Assembly: GCA_046045995.1 (NCBI GenBank)
Contig: JBJOKR010000202.1
Coordinates: forward strand, 1-8,493
DNA length: 8,493 bases
Direction of reading: 5' to 3'
Origin: Indioceanicola sp046045995
Lineage (GTDB): Bacteria > Pseudomonadota > Alphaproteobacteria > Azospirillales > Azospirillaceae
Part shown: positions 1 to 5,971 of the stretch, in pieces
Position numbering within the stretch: position 1 is the first letter of the stretch
Layout: each line of letters opens with the position of its first letter
Notes under the pieces: generated by a model
What the model was told of the DNA's origin: nothing
Database searches by the model: none
Seen by the model: only the letters and a program-made list of their open reading frames with translations
Position numbers and translations under genes: made by a program

Positions 1-716
1 GCCGGCTGGAGGATATGGTGCCCGACCTGGCGGAACGGACGGGGGCCTATCTGGTGGGCGGCCTCTCCTCCTCCCGCAGCCTGTTCCCCCAGGTGGCGGG
101 CCGCCCGGCGGAGGATGGGGTCAGCGGTGCCCTGTTCACCGGGGCGGTCGGGGTGGTCACCGGCCTGTCCCAGGGCTGCGTGCCCCTGGGCCCGCCGCGG
201 CAGGTGACCAAGGCGCATGGGCACACGGTGATGGAGATCGACGGGCGCCGGGCGCTGGATGTCCTCCAGGCCGACGTGATGCCCGTTCTGGCCGGCAGCC
301 CCGGGGCCATGGCGGGGGGGCTGTTCATCGGCCTGCCCATCCCGGGCAGCGACACGGGCGATTACCTGGTGCGGGACATCGTCGGTGCGGATGAAACGAC
401 GGGTGCGATCCAGGTGCGGGCCCTGGTCGATCCGGGTGCTGCGCTGCTGTTCTGCCGCCGCGACCGGGACAGCGCGGCAGCCGACATGGACCGGATGCTG
501 ACCACCCTGTCCCGCCGGATGAAGGGCCCGCCCCAGGGCGGCATCTATGTCGGCTGCCTGGCCCGCGGGCGCCACCTGTTCGGGCGGGAGGGGGCGGAGC
601 TGGCCATGATCCGCGAGCGGCTGGGCGATTTCCCCCTGACCGGCTTCTTCGCCGCAGGCGAGATCGCGAACGCCCGGTTCTATACCCACACCGGCGTGCT
701 GACCCTGTTCACCTGA
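1..716 (+). CDS. FIST-domain signal-sensing protein, C-terminal part (5' end outside window)
   Basis: FIST (F-box and intracellular signal transduction) proteins are bacterial sensor modules thought to bind small ligands such as amino acids, and they often sit near signal-transduction genes. The reading frame is open from the left edge (Arg-Leu-Glu-Asp before the first ATG at 15), so the gene is cut. About 237 residues are visible, whereas full FIST proteins are nearer 380-400. Numbering from the ATG at 15, residues 1-58 look like the end of the FIST N domain, with GLSSSRSLFPQ and SQGCVPLG. Residues 80-230 look like FIST_C, ending in GCLARGRHLFG (180-190) and PLTGFFAAGEIA (207-218), followed by the short FYTHTGVLTLF strand and a TGA stop at 714-716. 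No membrane segment is seen in this part. Its partner genes would lie to the left of the window. Family call is from remembered motifs; I did not search. Confidence 0.85.
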   Translation, partial: RLEDMVPDLAERTGAYLVGGLSSSRSLFPQVAGRPAEDGVSGALFTGAVGVVTGLSQGCVPLGPPRQVTKAHGHTVMEIDGRRALDVLQADVMPVLAGSPGAMAGGLFIGLPIPGSDTGDYLVRDIVGADETTGAIQVRALVDPGAALLFCRRDRDSAAADMDRMLTTLSRRMKGPPQGGIYVGCLARGRHLFGREGAELAMIRERLGDFPLTGFFAAGEIANARFYTHTGVLTLFT

Positions 717-770
717 GGGGGGCAAGTGGGACAGCGCCGCAGGCGACAGGACCGGTTGCGCGCTGCGCGG

Positions 771-946
771 GGGTGGACACCAAGATCACCAAGGGCACCA
801 AGCCGGCCTTCAGCCAACCCCGTGAACCCCCGTGCTCCCCGTGCCCCCGTGGTGGAAAAGCTTGCCGGATCAGGGCGGTGCCGCAGGCAGTGGCTCCGGC
901 CACAGCGCGTGCGTCTTGGTGCCCTTGGTGACCTTGGTGTCCAACC
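771..946. repeat. Long inverted repeat with 9-bp internal periodicity (arms 771-802 and 915-946)
   Basis: The left arm carries CACCAAG three times at 778, 787 and 796, exactly 9 bp apart. The right arm carries the complement CTTGGTG at 915, 924 and 933, again 9 bp apart. Over 775-802 against 915-942 the arms are reverse complements in 27 of 28 positions, with the mismatch at 932. Extending to 771-802 against 915-946 gives 30 of 32. The arms are separated by 112 bp, which contain a CCCGTG array and a GTGGC/GCCAC stem-loop, so the whole could fold into a long cruciform or RNA stem. I know no assigned function for this type of repeat. Confidence 0.85.
818..855. repeat. Short CCCGTG array in the loop of the inverted repeat
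   Basis: CGTG, each time preceded by a run of C, occurs at 821, 831, 840 and 848, with spacings of 10, 9 and 8 bp, and runs into GGTGG at 851-855. It is similar in period to the flanking CACCAAG units but different in sequence. Read on the minus strand it is a series of CACGGGG units. It is followed by an AT-richer GGAAAAGCTT stretch. Confidence 0.65.
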
Positions 947-1000
947 AGAGCATGGGGCGTCAAACCAGGACATGGGGTGTCCAACCCGGATATGGCGCCG
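941..1000. repeat. Three imperfect 20-bp tandem units
   Basis: Units at 941-960, 961-980 and 981-1000 share the pattern C-A-A-C-C, a purine-rich middle, then ATGGGGYG or ATGGCGCC. Units 1 and 2 are the closest; unit 3 has drifted (CCCGGATATGG instead of CCAGGACATGG). The first unit overlaps the outer end of the right arm of the inverted repeat, so the two repeat types are joined. Confidence 0.65.
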
Positions 1001-1005
1001 AACCG

Positions 1006-1036
1006 TGTCGGGCCGCGCGTTGCTTGCCCGACCTAC
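1006..1036 (-). repeat. REP-like palindrome, GC-rich variant, downstream of the 73-residue gene
   Basis: GTCGGGC at 1007-1013 pairs with GCCCGAC at 1026-1032, separated by 12 bp, and the second arm is followed by CTAC. Read on the minus strand the element begins GTAGGTCGGGC and ends GCCCGACA. This is the same architecture as the GTAGGTCGGATTA...TAATCCGAC element at 8140-8169, with GC in place of ATTA. It lies about 25 bp beyond the stop codon of the minus-strand gene and could act as a 3'-end stabiliser or weak terminator there. There is no T run, so a classical terminator is not supported. Confidence 0.55.
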
Positions 1037-1060
1037 CCGGCCTACGGGGCCTGCGCCTCC

Positions 1061-1282
1061 CTACACGGAACGGAGGACCGGGTGGTCGGGGAGGCGTTCG
1101 GTCAGCAGGGCGCGGTAGGCGGACAGGGTGGTCTGCAACTCCGCGATCGTCTGTTCGGTGCTGTCCACGGCCGAGGCGCCGGTGATCATTCGGGTACGCA
1201 TGCGACCCGACCGCAGGGCCTCCAGCTCGGCCCGGCAGTGTTCCAGCCTGAACAGGATCTCCGCCGTCGACATGTCGCGCAT
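1061..1282 (-). CDS. Small hypothetical helical protein, 73 residues
   Basis: I do not recognise this protein. The start ATG at 1280-1282 is chosen because GCGGAGG precedes it with a 5-base gap; a second ATG three codons in (1271-1273) would be too far from that site. The product begins MRDMSTAEILFRLEHCRAEL and appears as two amphipathic helices, about residues 5-25 and 40-63, joined by a basic/Thr-rich linker (GRMRTRMITGASAVDS). It is rich in Leu, Arg, Glu and Thr, has one Cys, and has no signal peptide or membrane segment, so a cytosolic helical hairpin or oligomer is plausible. The gene stands alone: the FIST gene converges on it, and the DUF4175 gene, on the same strand upstream, ends 137 bp before it. 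A candidate promoter lies at 1353-1381. Codon use resembles that of the neighbours. The ribosome site and helical pattern make it more likely real than not. Confidence 0.6.
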   Translation of the reverse strand: MRDMSTAEILFRLEHCRAELEALRSGRMRTRMITGASAVDSTEQTIAELQTTLSAYRALLTERLPDHPVLRSV

Positions 1283-1352
1283 GGGTGCCTCCGCTGCCCC
1301 ACGATCATCCGGATAGGGTGGTAGCCGATCTGGTGTTAACCATGGATGAAGT

Positions 1353-1381
1353 CTTATGGACTATCGCTGAATTCACAGCAA
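1353..1381 (-). promoter_or_regulatory. Candidate promoter for the 73-residue gene
   Basis: On the minus strand TTGCTG (complement of 1376-1381) is followed after 17 bp by CATAAG (complement of 1353-1358), a fair match in spacing and a partial match in sequence to a sigma-70 type -35/-10 pair. It lies in a visibly AT-richer stretch (about 1327-1397) in otherwise very GC-rich DNA, as promoters often do. Transcription would begin near 1346, giving a leader of roughly 60 bases. This is inference from pattern only. Confidence 0.35.
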
Positions 1382-1419
1382 TTTCCAGCGTTTTTGGACC
1401 GGTCCCCCCCCGCGTTCTT

Positions 1420-4188
1420 CTAGAAACGGTCGAGAAGACGGTCGATATAGTCCCGCTCCAGCTTCGGTCGGTCGGGTTGACCGGCCCGGCGGCGTAGTTC
1501 CTCCAGGATCTCCCGCGCCCGTTGGATCTCCCCTTCCTCCGGGATCTCCACGTTTTCCGAGTTGAAGGGGCCGTTGTTGTTCATGGGCCGGCCCAGGGGA
1601 TCGCGGCCCGGCATGCGGCCGGGCTGGCGGGCCCCGGCCTGCATGCCCTGGTTCATCATCTGCTGGGCCATCTGCTCGGCCATGGATTGCAGGCCCTGCT
1701 GCAACTGGTCCAGTGCGTCCGACTGGGAGGGTACTGCCTCCCCCGCCCGACCCTGCTGAAGGGCCTGCCCAGCCTCATTCATCGCGCGTTCCGCCCGGCC
1801 CAGCTGGCGGGGGATGTCGCCCTGGCTTTCGCCCAATTGGCGCATGATCTCCCCCAGCTGGCGGCGCAGCACCTCCTGCCGTTCGGCCATGTCGCCCAGG
1901 GCCCCGGGCATGCTCCCACCCTGGTCCTGGCCCTCACCGCCCTGCTGCTGGCCCTGCTGCGTGCCCTGGCGCGGGCGGCCGCCTTGGCGGGCGGGGCCCT
2001 GGGGGCCCGGCTGCAGCCCGGGCATCGGCGCGCCCTCCATCCCCTGGCCTTCCGGCGGGGCCTCACCCGGCTCTGCCCGCTGGGCTTCCTGAAAGGTCTG
2101 GTCCATGAGAGCTTGCTGCTCCTGGGTCAGTTCCTGGAGTTGCTGCATCATCTCCATCATCTGCTCGGCCTGCTCCGCCTGCTGGGGGGAGGGCGGCTGG
2201 CCGGTGCGCAGCGACTCCATCATCTCCTGCAACTGGGACAGCATCTCCCGGGCGGAATCGCGGGACCCCGTCTCCGCCATCTGGCGCATCTGCTCCAGCA
2301 TGCGTTCCAGATCCTCCCGGGTCATGGTCCGCATGTCGTCGGGGGTCGGCAGGTCCATCTCCGGCGGCATGCGCCCGTCCTGCATGGCCTGGCGGGCCTG
2401 TTCCTCCAGGGCGTCCAGGAATTGCTGCATGGCCTGCTCCAGTTCGGCCATCAGCTGTTCGATCTCCGCGTCCGGGGCGTTGTTGTCCAGCGCCTCCATC
2501 AGGCGCTGCTGGGCATCGCGCAGATCCCGTTCCGCCAGGGACAGGCCGCCATCCTCGATGGCCAGGGCCGTATCCCACAGGGTCTGCTGCACGGTGGTGA
2601 TGGCCCCGCGCTCCCCATCGGTCATCAGTCGGTTGACGCTGGCGCGCAGGGCCAGGAAGACCGACAGCTTCTCCCCATAGCTGCCCGGCTGCACCGACAG
2701 GTCGGACAGCGTGCGGGCCACCGGTTCCCGCGCCCGGTCGCCGCCCATGGTCAGGGTCTTGCGCTGCTCGATCAGGGCCTGGGCCACCGGATGGCTGAAC
2801 CGCCGCTCCGGCAGGACGAAGGCCTCCTCCCCGCTCTGGCCGGTCTGGCCGATGGCGTCCACCGCCTCCAGCCGGATCAGCACCGGCAGCCCGGCCCAGG
2901 GATGGGGCGTCAGGTCGTGGAAGCCGCCGGCATTCGCCTCCCGCGGGCTGCGGCCCGGCAGGGGAAGGGGCAGGGTCAGGGGCGTGCTGTCCACCGCTTC
3001 GGGCAGTTCCACCCCCACCCGGATCGTCGCCGTCACGCCCGTCAGCCCGTAGTCATCGGCGGCCGTGTAATCCAGGCGCAGGGCCTGGCGGTTCGTCTCC
3101 TCCGGCTTCTGGCGGAAGGCGATGCCGGGGGCCTGATCGGGGACGACGACGATGGGCCAGGCCCGCACCTCCCGCCCGGCCTGGGTGATGGCGATGCGGG
3201 CCCCGCCGGCGATGTCCAGGCTGGCCTGCCAGCCGCCGCCCGCCACCGCCTCGAACGGCAGGGTGGTGTCATTGGCCACCAGCTCCGGTGTGCCGTAGCC
3301 GCCGGTCACCCGGGCCAGCACCGTGCTGCCCGCGGGCACGGGGATGAAGGGGGGCGTGTCGGCATCCGGTTCGCCGTCTGTGTCGACCGGGGCGGCGGGC
3401 CTGTCGGCGGACCCGGCCAGCGGCAGCGGCGCCTGCTCCCGGGTCAGGAAGATGGGGGGAAGGCCGGTATAATCCGGCGGCGTCACCCAGACCTCCACCA
3501 GGGTCGGGGCGACGATGCCGCCCAGGGCGATGTCGGGCCGCAGGGCCTGGCCGAGGCGGCCGGGCAGGTCGCCCCAGGACACGCCCACCCCCACCACCAG
3601 CAGCAGCCCCACCGCCGCGCGCAGGGCCCAGGGATCACGCCCGGCCATGTTCGGGTGCGGGGCGGTGACGGTCAGCCTGTCAACCTGCCGCCGGGCCCGG
3701 TCCTGGGCGGCTTGCCACAGGGCGGCGGCGACTGGGTCGCGCCCGTCCCCGGCGGGCTTGTCGGTCAGGATGGTCAGCGGCCGGTGTTCGAACCGGCTGT
3801 CCCGTTCGATCCGGCGCCGCGCCTCCGCCACGCTGGGCCAGGCGAAGCCGCGCAGGCCCCGACGCAGCAGCCAGACCACACTCGCCAGCACCGCCAGCAG
3901 CAGGGCCAGATGGGCCCAGGGGTTCAGCAGGGCGACCAAGCCGATCCAGGCGGCGGCCACGAACAGCCCGGCCAGCCCTGCCGCCGGCCACAGGGCAGGC
4001 CACAGCCGCTCCCAGGCCAGGGCGGCACGGGCGATGCGCAGGGGGCCCGTCGGCTCCCGCATCGGTTCCGCCACCGGGTCGGCGGCAGCCGCGGAACCGG
4101 TGCCGGCGGCGACCCTGGCCGCGGCCCTGGTGGCTGCGCGGGCGGCAGCGGCGGCTTTGCGGTCGGTCGGCGGGGTGCGGCGCGTCAT
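1420..4188 (-). CDS. DUF4175 / TIGR02302 family membrane protein with Met/Gln-rich coiled-coil region
   Basis: This 922-residue protein matches my memory of the alphaproteobacterial TIGR02302 (DUF4175) family, whose function is unknown. Residues 1-45 are an Ala/Arg-rich tail. LRIARAALAWERLWPALWP (50-68) leads into two membrane helices, about 64-85 and 88-108. A third is at about 188-204. Residues 225-460 form a beta-rich, probably periplasmic part starting VEVWVTPPDYTGLPP and including RLDYTAADDYGLTG (371-384). Residues 465-600 are helical. Residues 600-700 and 765-860 are exceptionally rich in Met, Gln and Glu and look like coiled coils. Between them, at 705-760, is a Gly/Pro/Gln disordered linker. 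The end, YIDRLLDRF, is typical of the family. The gene follows lysA by 129 bp and is probably cotranscribed. The start at 4188 has only a weak GGAG 3 bases upstream; Met43 is a possible alternative. An antisense frame at 1522-4308 is a codon-bias shadow. Confidence 0.85.
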   Translation of the reverse strand: MTRRTPPTDRKAAAAARAATRAAARVAAGTGSAAAADPVAEPMREPTGPLRIARAALAWERLWPALWPAAGLAGLFVAAAWIGLVALLNPWAHLALLLAVLASVVWLLRRGLRGFAWPSVAEARRRIERDSRFEHRPLTILTDKPAGDGRDPVAAALWQAAQDRARRQVDRLTVTAPHPNMAGRDPWALRAAVGLLLVVGVGVSWGDLPGRLGQALRPDIALGGIVAPTLVEVWVTPPDYTGLPPIFLTREQAPLPLAGSADRPAAPVDTDGEPDADTPPFIPVPAGSTVLARVTGGYGTPELVANDTTLPFEAVAGGGWQASLDIAGGARIAITQAGREVRAWPIVVVPDQAPGIAFRQKPEETNRQALRLDYTAADDYGLTGVTATIRVGVELPEAVDSTPLTLPLPLPGRSPREANAGGFHDLTPHPWAGLPVLIRLEAVDAIGQTGQSGEEAFVLPERRFSHPVAQALIEQRKTLTMGGDRAREPVARTLSDLSVQPGSYGEKLSVFLALRASVNRLMTDGERGAITTVQQTLWDTALAIEDGGLSLAERDLRDAQQRLMEALDNNAPDAEIEQLMAELEQAMQQFLDALEEQARQAMQDGRMPPEMDLPTPDDMRTMTREDLERMLEQMRQMAETGSRDSAREMLSQLQEMMESLRTGQPPSPQQAEQAEQMMEMMQQLQELTQEQQALMDQTFQEAQRAEPGEAPPEGQGMEGAPMPGLQPGPQGPARQGGRPRQGTQQGQQQGGEGQDQGGSMPGALGDMAERQEVLRRQLGEIMRQLGESQGDIPRQLGRAERAMNEAGQALQQGRAGEAVPSQSDALDQLQQGLQSMAEQMAQQMMNQGMQAGARQPGRMPGRDPLGRPMNNNGPFNSENVEIPEEGEIQRAREILEELRRRAGQPDRPKLERDYIDRLLDRF

Positions 4189-4223
4189 GGGCTCCAGCCT
4201 TGGGGGTTCCAGCCTCGTGTCAG

Positions 4224-4249
4224 GACCGGGGTCCGGTCAACGACCGGTC
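4224..4249 (-). other. Hairpin-forming GACCGG repeats between lysA and the DUF4175 gene
   Basis: GACCGG (4224-4229), loop GGT, CCGGTC (4233-4238) form a perfect 6-bp stem. A self-complementary GACCGGTC follows at 4242-4249 and could pair with either arm instead. The structure sits in the 129-bp gap after lysA. There is no T run on either side, so it is at best an RNA-processing or attenuation structure rather than a standard terminator. The rest of the gap shows no reading frame I trust. Confidence 0.25.
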
Positions 4250-4317
4250 CGCCGGAAACGGGCGGGCCCACGCTGCGGCTCCGGATCGCCCGGCTGCCCC
4301 CGACCTAGGCCCGGCCT

Positions 4318-5625
4318 TCACCCCGCCGGCATCCAATCCGGCAGGGATTCCAACGCCATCTGCTCCGCCACCCCCCAGCGGCGTCGCACCAGGCTCCACC
4401 TGTCGCCGGAAACCAGCACCTCCGGCGCCAGCGGGCGGCTGTTATAGGTACCGGCCATGACGGCGCCATAGGCCCCCGCCGTCATGAACGCCACCAGATC
4501 GCCCGCCACCATGGGCGGCAACAGCCGTTCCTTGGCGAAGGTATCACCGCTTTCGCAGACCGGTCCCACGACATCCATGGGTACCGGCTCCGCCCCGCCG
4601 GGATCCTTCACAGGAAGGATAGTGTGCCAGGCGTCGTAAAGCGAGGGGCGGATCAGATCGTTCATCGCCGCGTCCAGGATCAGGAAGCGGCGGTGCAGCC
4701 CGTCCTTGACGAAATTCACCCGCGACAGCAGCAGCCCGGCGCTGGCCACCAGGGACCGCCCCGGCTCCAGCGTGATGCGCGCACCCAGATGGCCCAGGGT
4801 GCGGCGCACCACCGCCGCATATTCGGCATGGTCGGGCAGGCTGTCCCCTGGGCGGTAGGGCACGCCCAGGCCCCCGCCCACATCGATGCGGCGGATGTCG
4901 ATGCCGTCTTCGCGCAGCTGGACCACCAGCTCCGCCAGCTTGGCATAGGCACGCTCGAACGGCGCGGTCTTCAGCAACTGGGACCCGATATGCACGGCCA
5001 CCCCCACCGGGTCCAGCCCCGGCAGGGCCTTGGCCCGGGCGAAGGCGGCGCGCGCATGGCCCCAGTCGATGCCGAATTTGTCCTCCTTCCGGCCGGTGGC
5101 GATCTTGCCGTGGGTTTCGGCATCCACATCCGGGTTCACGCGGATGGCGACCGGGGCGGTCAGCCCCATGCCTACCGCGACCTCGGACAGAAGCTCCAGC
5201 TCCGGCAGGCTTTCCACATTGATCTGGTGGATGCCGGCGGCCAGGGCGGCGGCCATTTCATCCCGCCCCTTGCCGACGCCGGAGAAGATGGTGCGGGCGG
5301 CGGGGATGCCCGCGGCCATGGCCCGCTCCATCTCCCCGATGGAGACGATATCCGCCCCGGCGCCCAGCCCGGCCAGGGTGCGGATGACCGCCAGGTTGGA
5401 ATTGGCCTTCAGGGCGAAGCAGATCTCCACCCCGTCGCCGGCGAAGGCATCGGCATAGGCGCGCCAATTGGCGGCCAGTTGCGCTGTGGAATAGACATAG
5501 GCGGGCGTGCCCACCGCCGCGGCGATGGCGGTCAGGTCCACCCCCTCTACGAACAGGCGGCCGTCACGATAGGCGAAGGCACCGTCGGGAAACCGGGCGG
5601 TGCGGGTCGAAGGGGGCTGGGTCAT
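4318..5625 (-). CDS. lysA: Diaminopimelate decarboxylase (LysA)
   Basis: The enzyme is a PLP-dependent fold-type III decarboxylase that converts meso-2,6-diaminopimelate to L-lysine in the cytosol, the last step of lysine synthesis. At 435 residues it is of normal length. CFALKANS (69-76) carries the PLP lysine K73. HIGSQ (212-216), the glycine-rich GGGLG (250-254) and EPGR (287-290) are the phosphate-binding and substrate segments. CESGD (357-361) carries the catalytic C357 supplied across the dimer, and Y386 (AYGAVM) and Y394 (TYNSRP) lie in the conserved C-terminal part. All expected active-site residues are present. The start is the ATG at 5623-5625, 16 bp after the lipoprotein stop; no strong ribosome site is seen, which suggests translational coupling. 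It is the third gene of the argH block. The next gene downstream is the DUF4175 protein. Confidence 0.97.
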   Translation of the reverse strand: MTQPPSTRTARFPDGAFAYRDGRLFVEGVDLTAIAAAVGTPAYVYSTAQLAANWRAYADAFAGDGVEICFALKANSNLAVIRTLAGLGAGADIVSIGEMERAMAAGIPAARTIFSGVGKGRDEMAAALAAGIHQINVESLPELELLSEVAVGMGLTAPVAIRVNPDVDAETHGKIATGRKEDKFGIDWGHARAAFARAKALPGLDPVGVAVHIGSQLLKTAPFERAYAKLAELVVQLREDGIDIRRIDVGGGLGVPYRPGDSLPDHAEYAAVVRRTLGHLGARITLEPGRSLVASAGLLLSRVNFVKDGLHRRFLILDAAMNDLIRPSLYDAWHTILPVKDPGGAEPVPMDVVGPVCESGDTFAKERLLPPMVAGDLVAFMTAGAYGAVMAGTYNSRPLAPEVLVSGDRWSLVRRRWGVAEQMALESLPDWMPAG

Positions 5626-5641
5626 CGCTGGGGAACCGCCG

Positions 5642-5971
5642 TCAGGGCGTGGTCGGCGCAGGGCCGGATGCCGGGGAGGAAGGGCCGGTGGGCGTGGCAG
5701 GCGTGGCAGAAGTCATCGCGGTCGCGCCGGTCGCGCTGTCATCGGCCGGTTTTTCCACCCGGGCCGGGGGCGGCTTCCAGCCGGGATCCAGGCGCGGATC
5801 GGGGTACAGGCGCGGCGCCGGGTTGGTGCCGGCGGTGGTAGGGGCCGTGGCGCCGGGTGCTGCCGGAAAATCCGGCCGCTTGCCGCAGCCCGCCACGATG
5901 GCAGGGGCGATCAGAAGGACCGCCAGCAGGGTGGGGACCGGCAGGGTGGGGACCGGCAGGGTGGGGCGCAT
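5642..5971 (-). CDS. lptM: Small outer-membrane-type lipoprotein, LptM (YifL)-like
   Basis: The ORF encodes 109 residues starting MRPTLPVPTL. A hydrophobic segment (LLAVLLIAPAIVA, about 15-27) ends in a lipobox, VAGCG, with C29 as the lipidated cysteine. GCGKRPDF after the cysteine resembles the GCGKKGPL start of LptM/YifL proteins, which in Enterobacteria help the LptD outer-membrane LPS translocon mature. The remaining 80 residues are Pro/Ala/Thr-rich, with RLYPDPRLDPGWKPPP in the middle, and look disordered. The start ATG (5969-5971) shares its A with the argH stop (TGATG), and lysA begins 16 bp after the TGA, so the three genes are probably translated in a coupled way. LptM-like genes beside lysA are well known in proteobacteria. 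The n-region contains a DNA tandem repeat (PTLPV repeated). The lipoprotein call is strong; the LptM function is by position and motif only. Confidence 0.8.
   Translation of the reverse strand: MRPTLPVPTLPVPTLLAVLLIAPAIVAGCGKRPDFPAAPGATAPTTAGTNPAPRLYPDPRLDPGWKPPPARVEKPADDSATGATAMTSATPATPTGPSSPASGPAPTTP
5927..5966. repeat. 15-bp tandem repeat inside the lipoprotein signal peptide
   Basis: GTGGGGACCGGCAGG occurs at 5931-5945 and 5946-5960, identically, with a partial third copy (GTGGGG) at 5961-5966 and a partial CAGG before the first. On the coding strand it gives a PTLPV repeat (PTLPVPTLPVPTL) at the start of the signal peptide. The unit length of 15 keeps frame, so copy-number change would lengthen or shorten the n-region by five residues without breaking the gene. 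Confidence 0.85.

Larger units (their letters stand above)
717..1060. other. Repeat-dense non-coding region between convergent genes
   Basis: These 344 bases lie between the stop of the FIST gene (+) and the stop of the 73-residue gene (-). Several open frames cross the region on both strands, but they have repetitive Arg/Pro/Gly-rich products with no family resemblance, so I call none of them a gene. The stretch is packed with repeats, listed separately: an inverted repeat with 9-bp internal period, a CCCGTG array, three 20-bp tandem units and a REP-like palindrome. A small perfect stem-loop, GTGGC-TCCG-GCCAC, sits at 890-903. The block GCCGCAGGC occurs twice, near 736 and 880. The region looks like a composite of dispersed intergenic repeats. 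Confidence 0.7.

Noticed and set aside
771..1000. Inverted repeat considered as the ends of an insertion sequence
   Set aside because: Only 112 bp lie between the arms, with no transposase frame and no clear target-site duplication; a MITE-like origin cannot be excluded but is not supported.
726..1324. Several 90-130-codon frames across the repeat-dense region
   Set aside because: They translate tandem and inverted repeats into Arg/Pro/Gly-rich strings (LGALGDLG and PRAPRAP types), no ribosome site is apparent, and they overlap one another on both strands.
1391..1411. T-run, GGACCGGTCC palindrome and C8 run after the DUF4175 gene, considered as a terminator
   Set aside because: The palindrome has no loop and the T run is on the wrong side for a minus-strand transcript, so it does not form a standard intrinsic terminator.
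1522..4308. A 928-codon plus-strand open frame opposite the DUF4175 gene
   Set aside because: Its product is His/Gly/Leu/Gln-rich without domain features, as expected from the complement of a Met/Gln-rich gene in high-GC DNA. The minus-strand product has recognisable family motifs and membrane helices.
4624..5841. A 405-codon plus-strand open frame opposite lysA
   Set aside because: It is the antisense of a clearly identified LysA with intact active-site motifs; the product is low-complexity Gly/Gln/His/Arg-rich.
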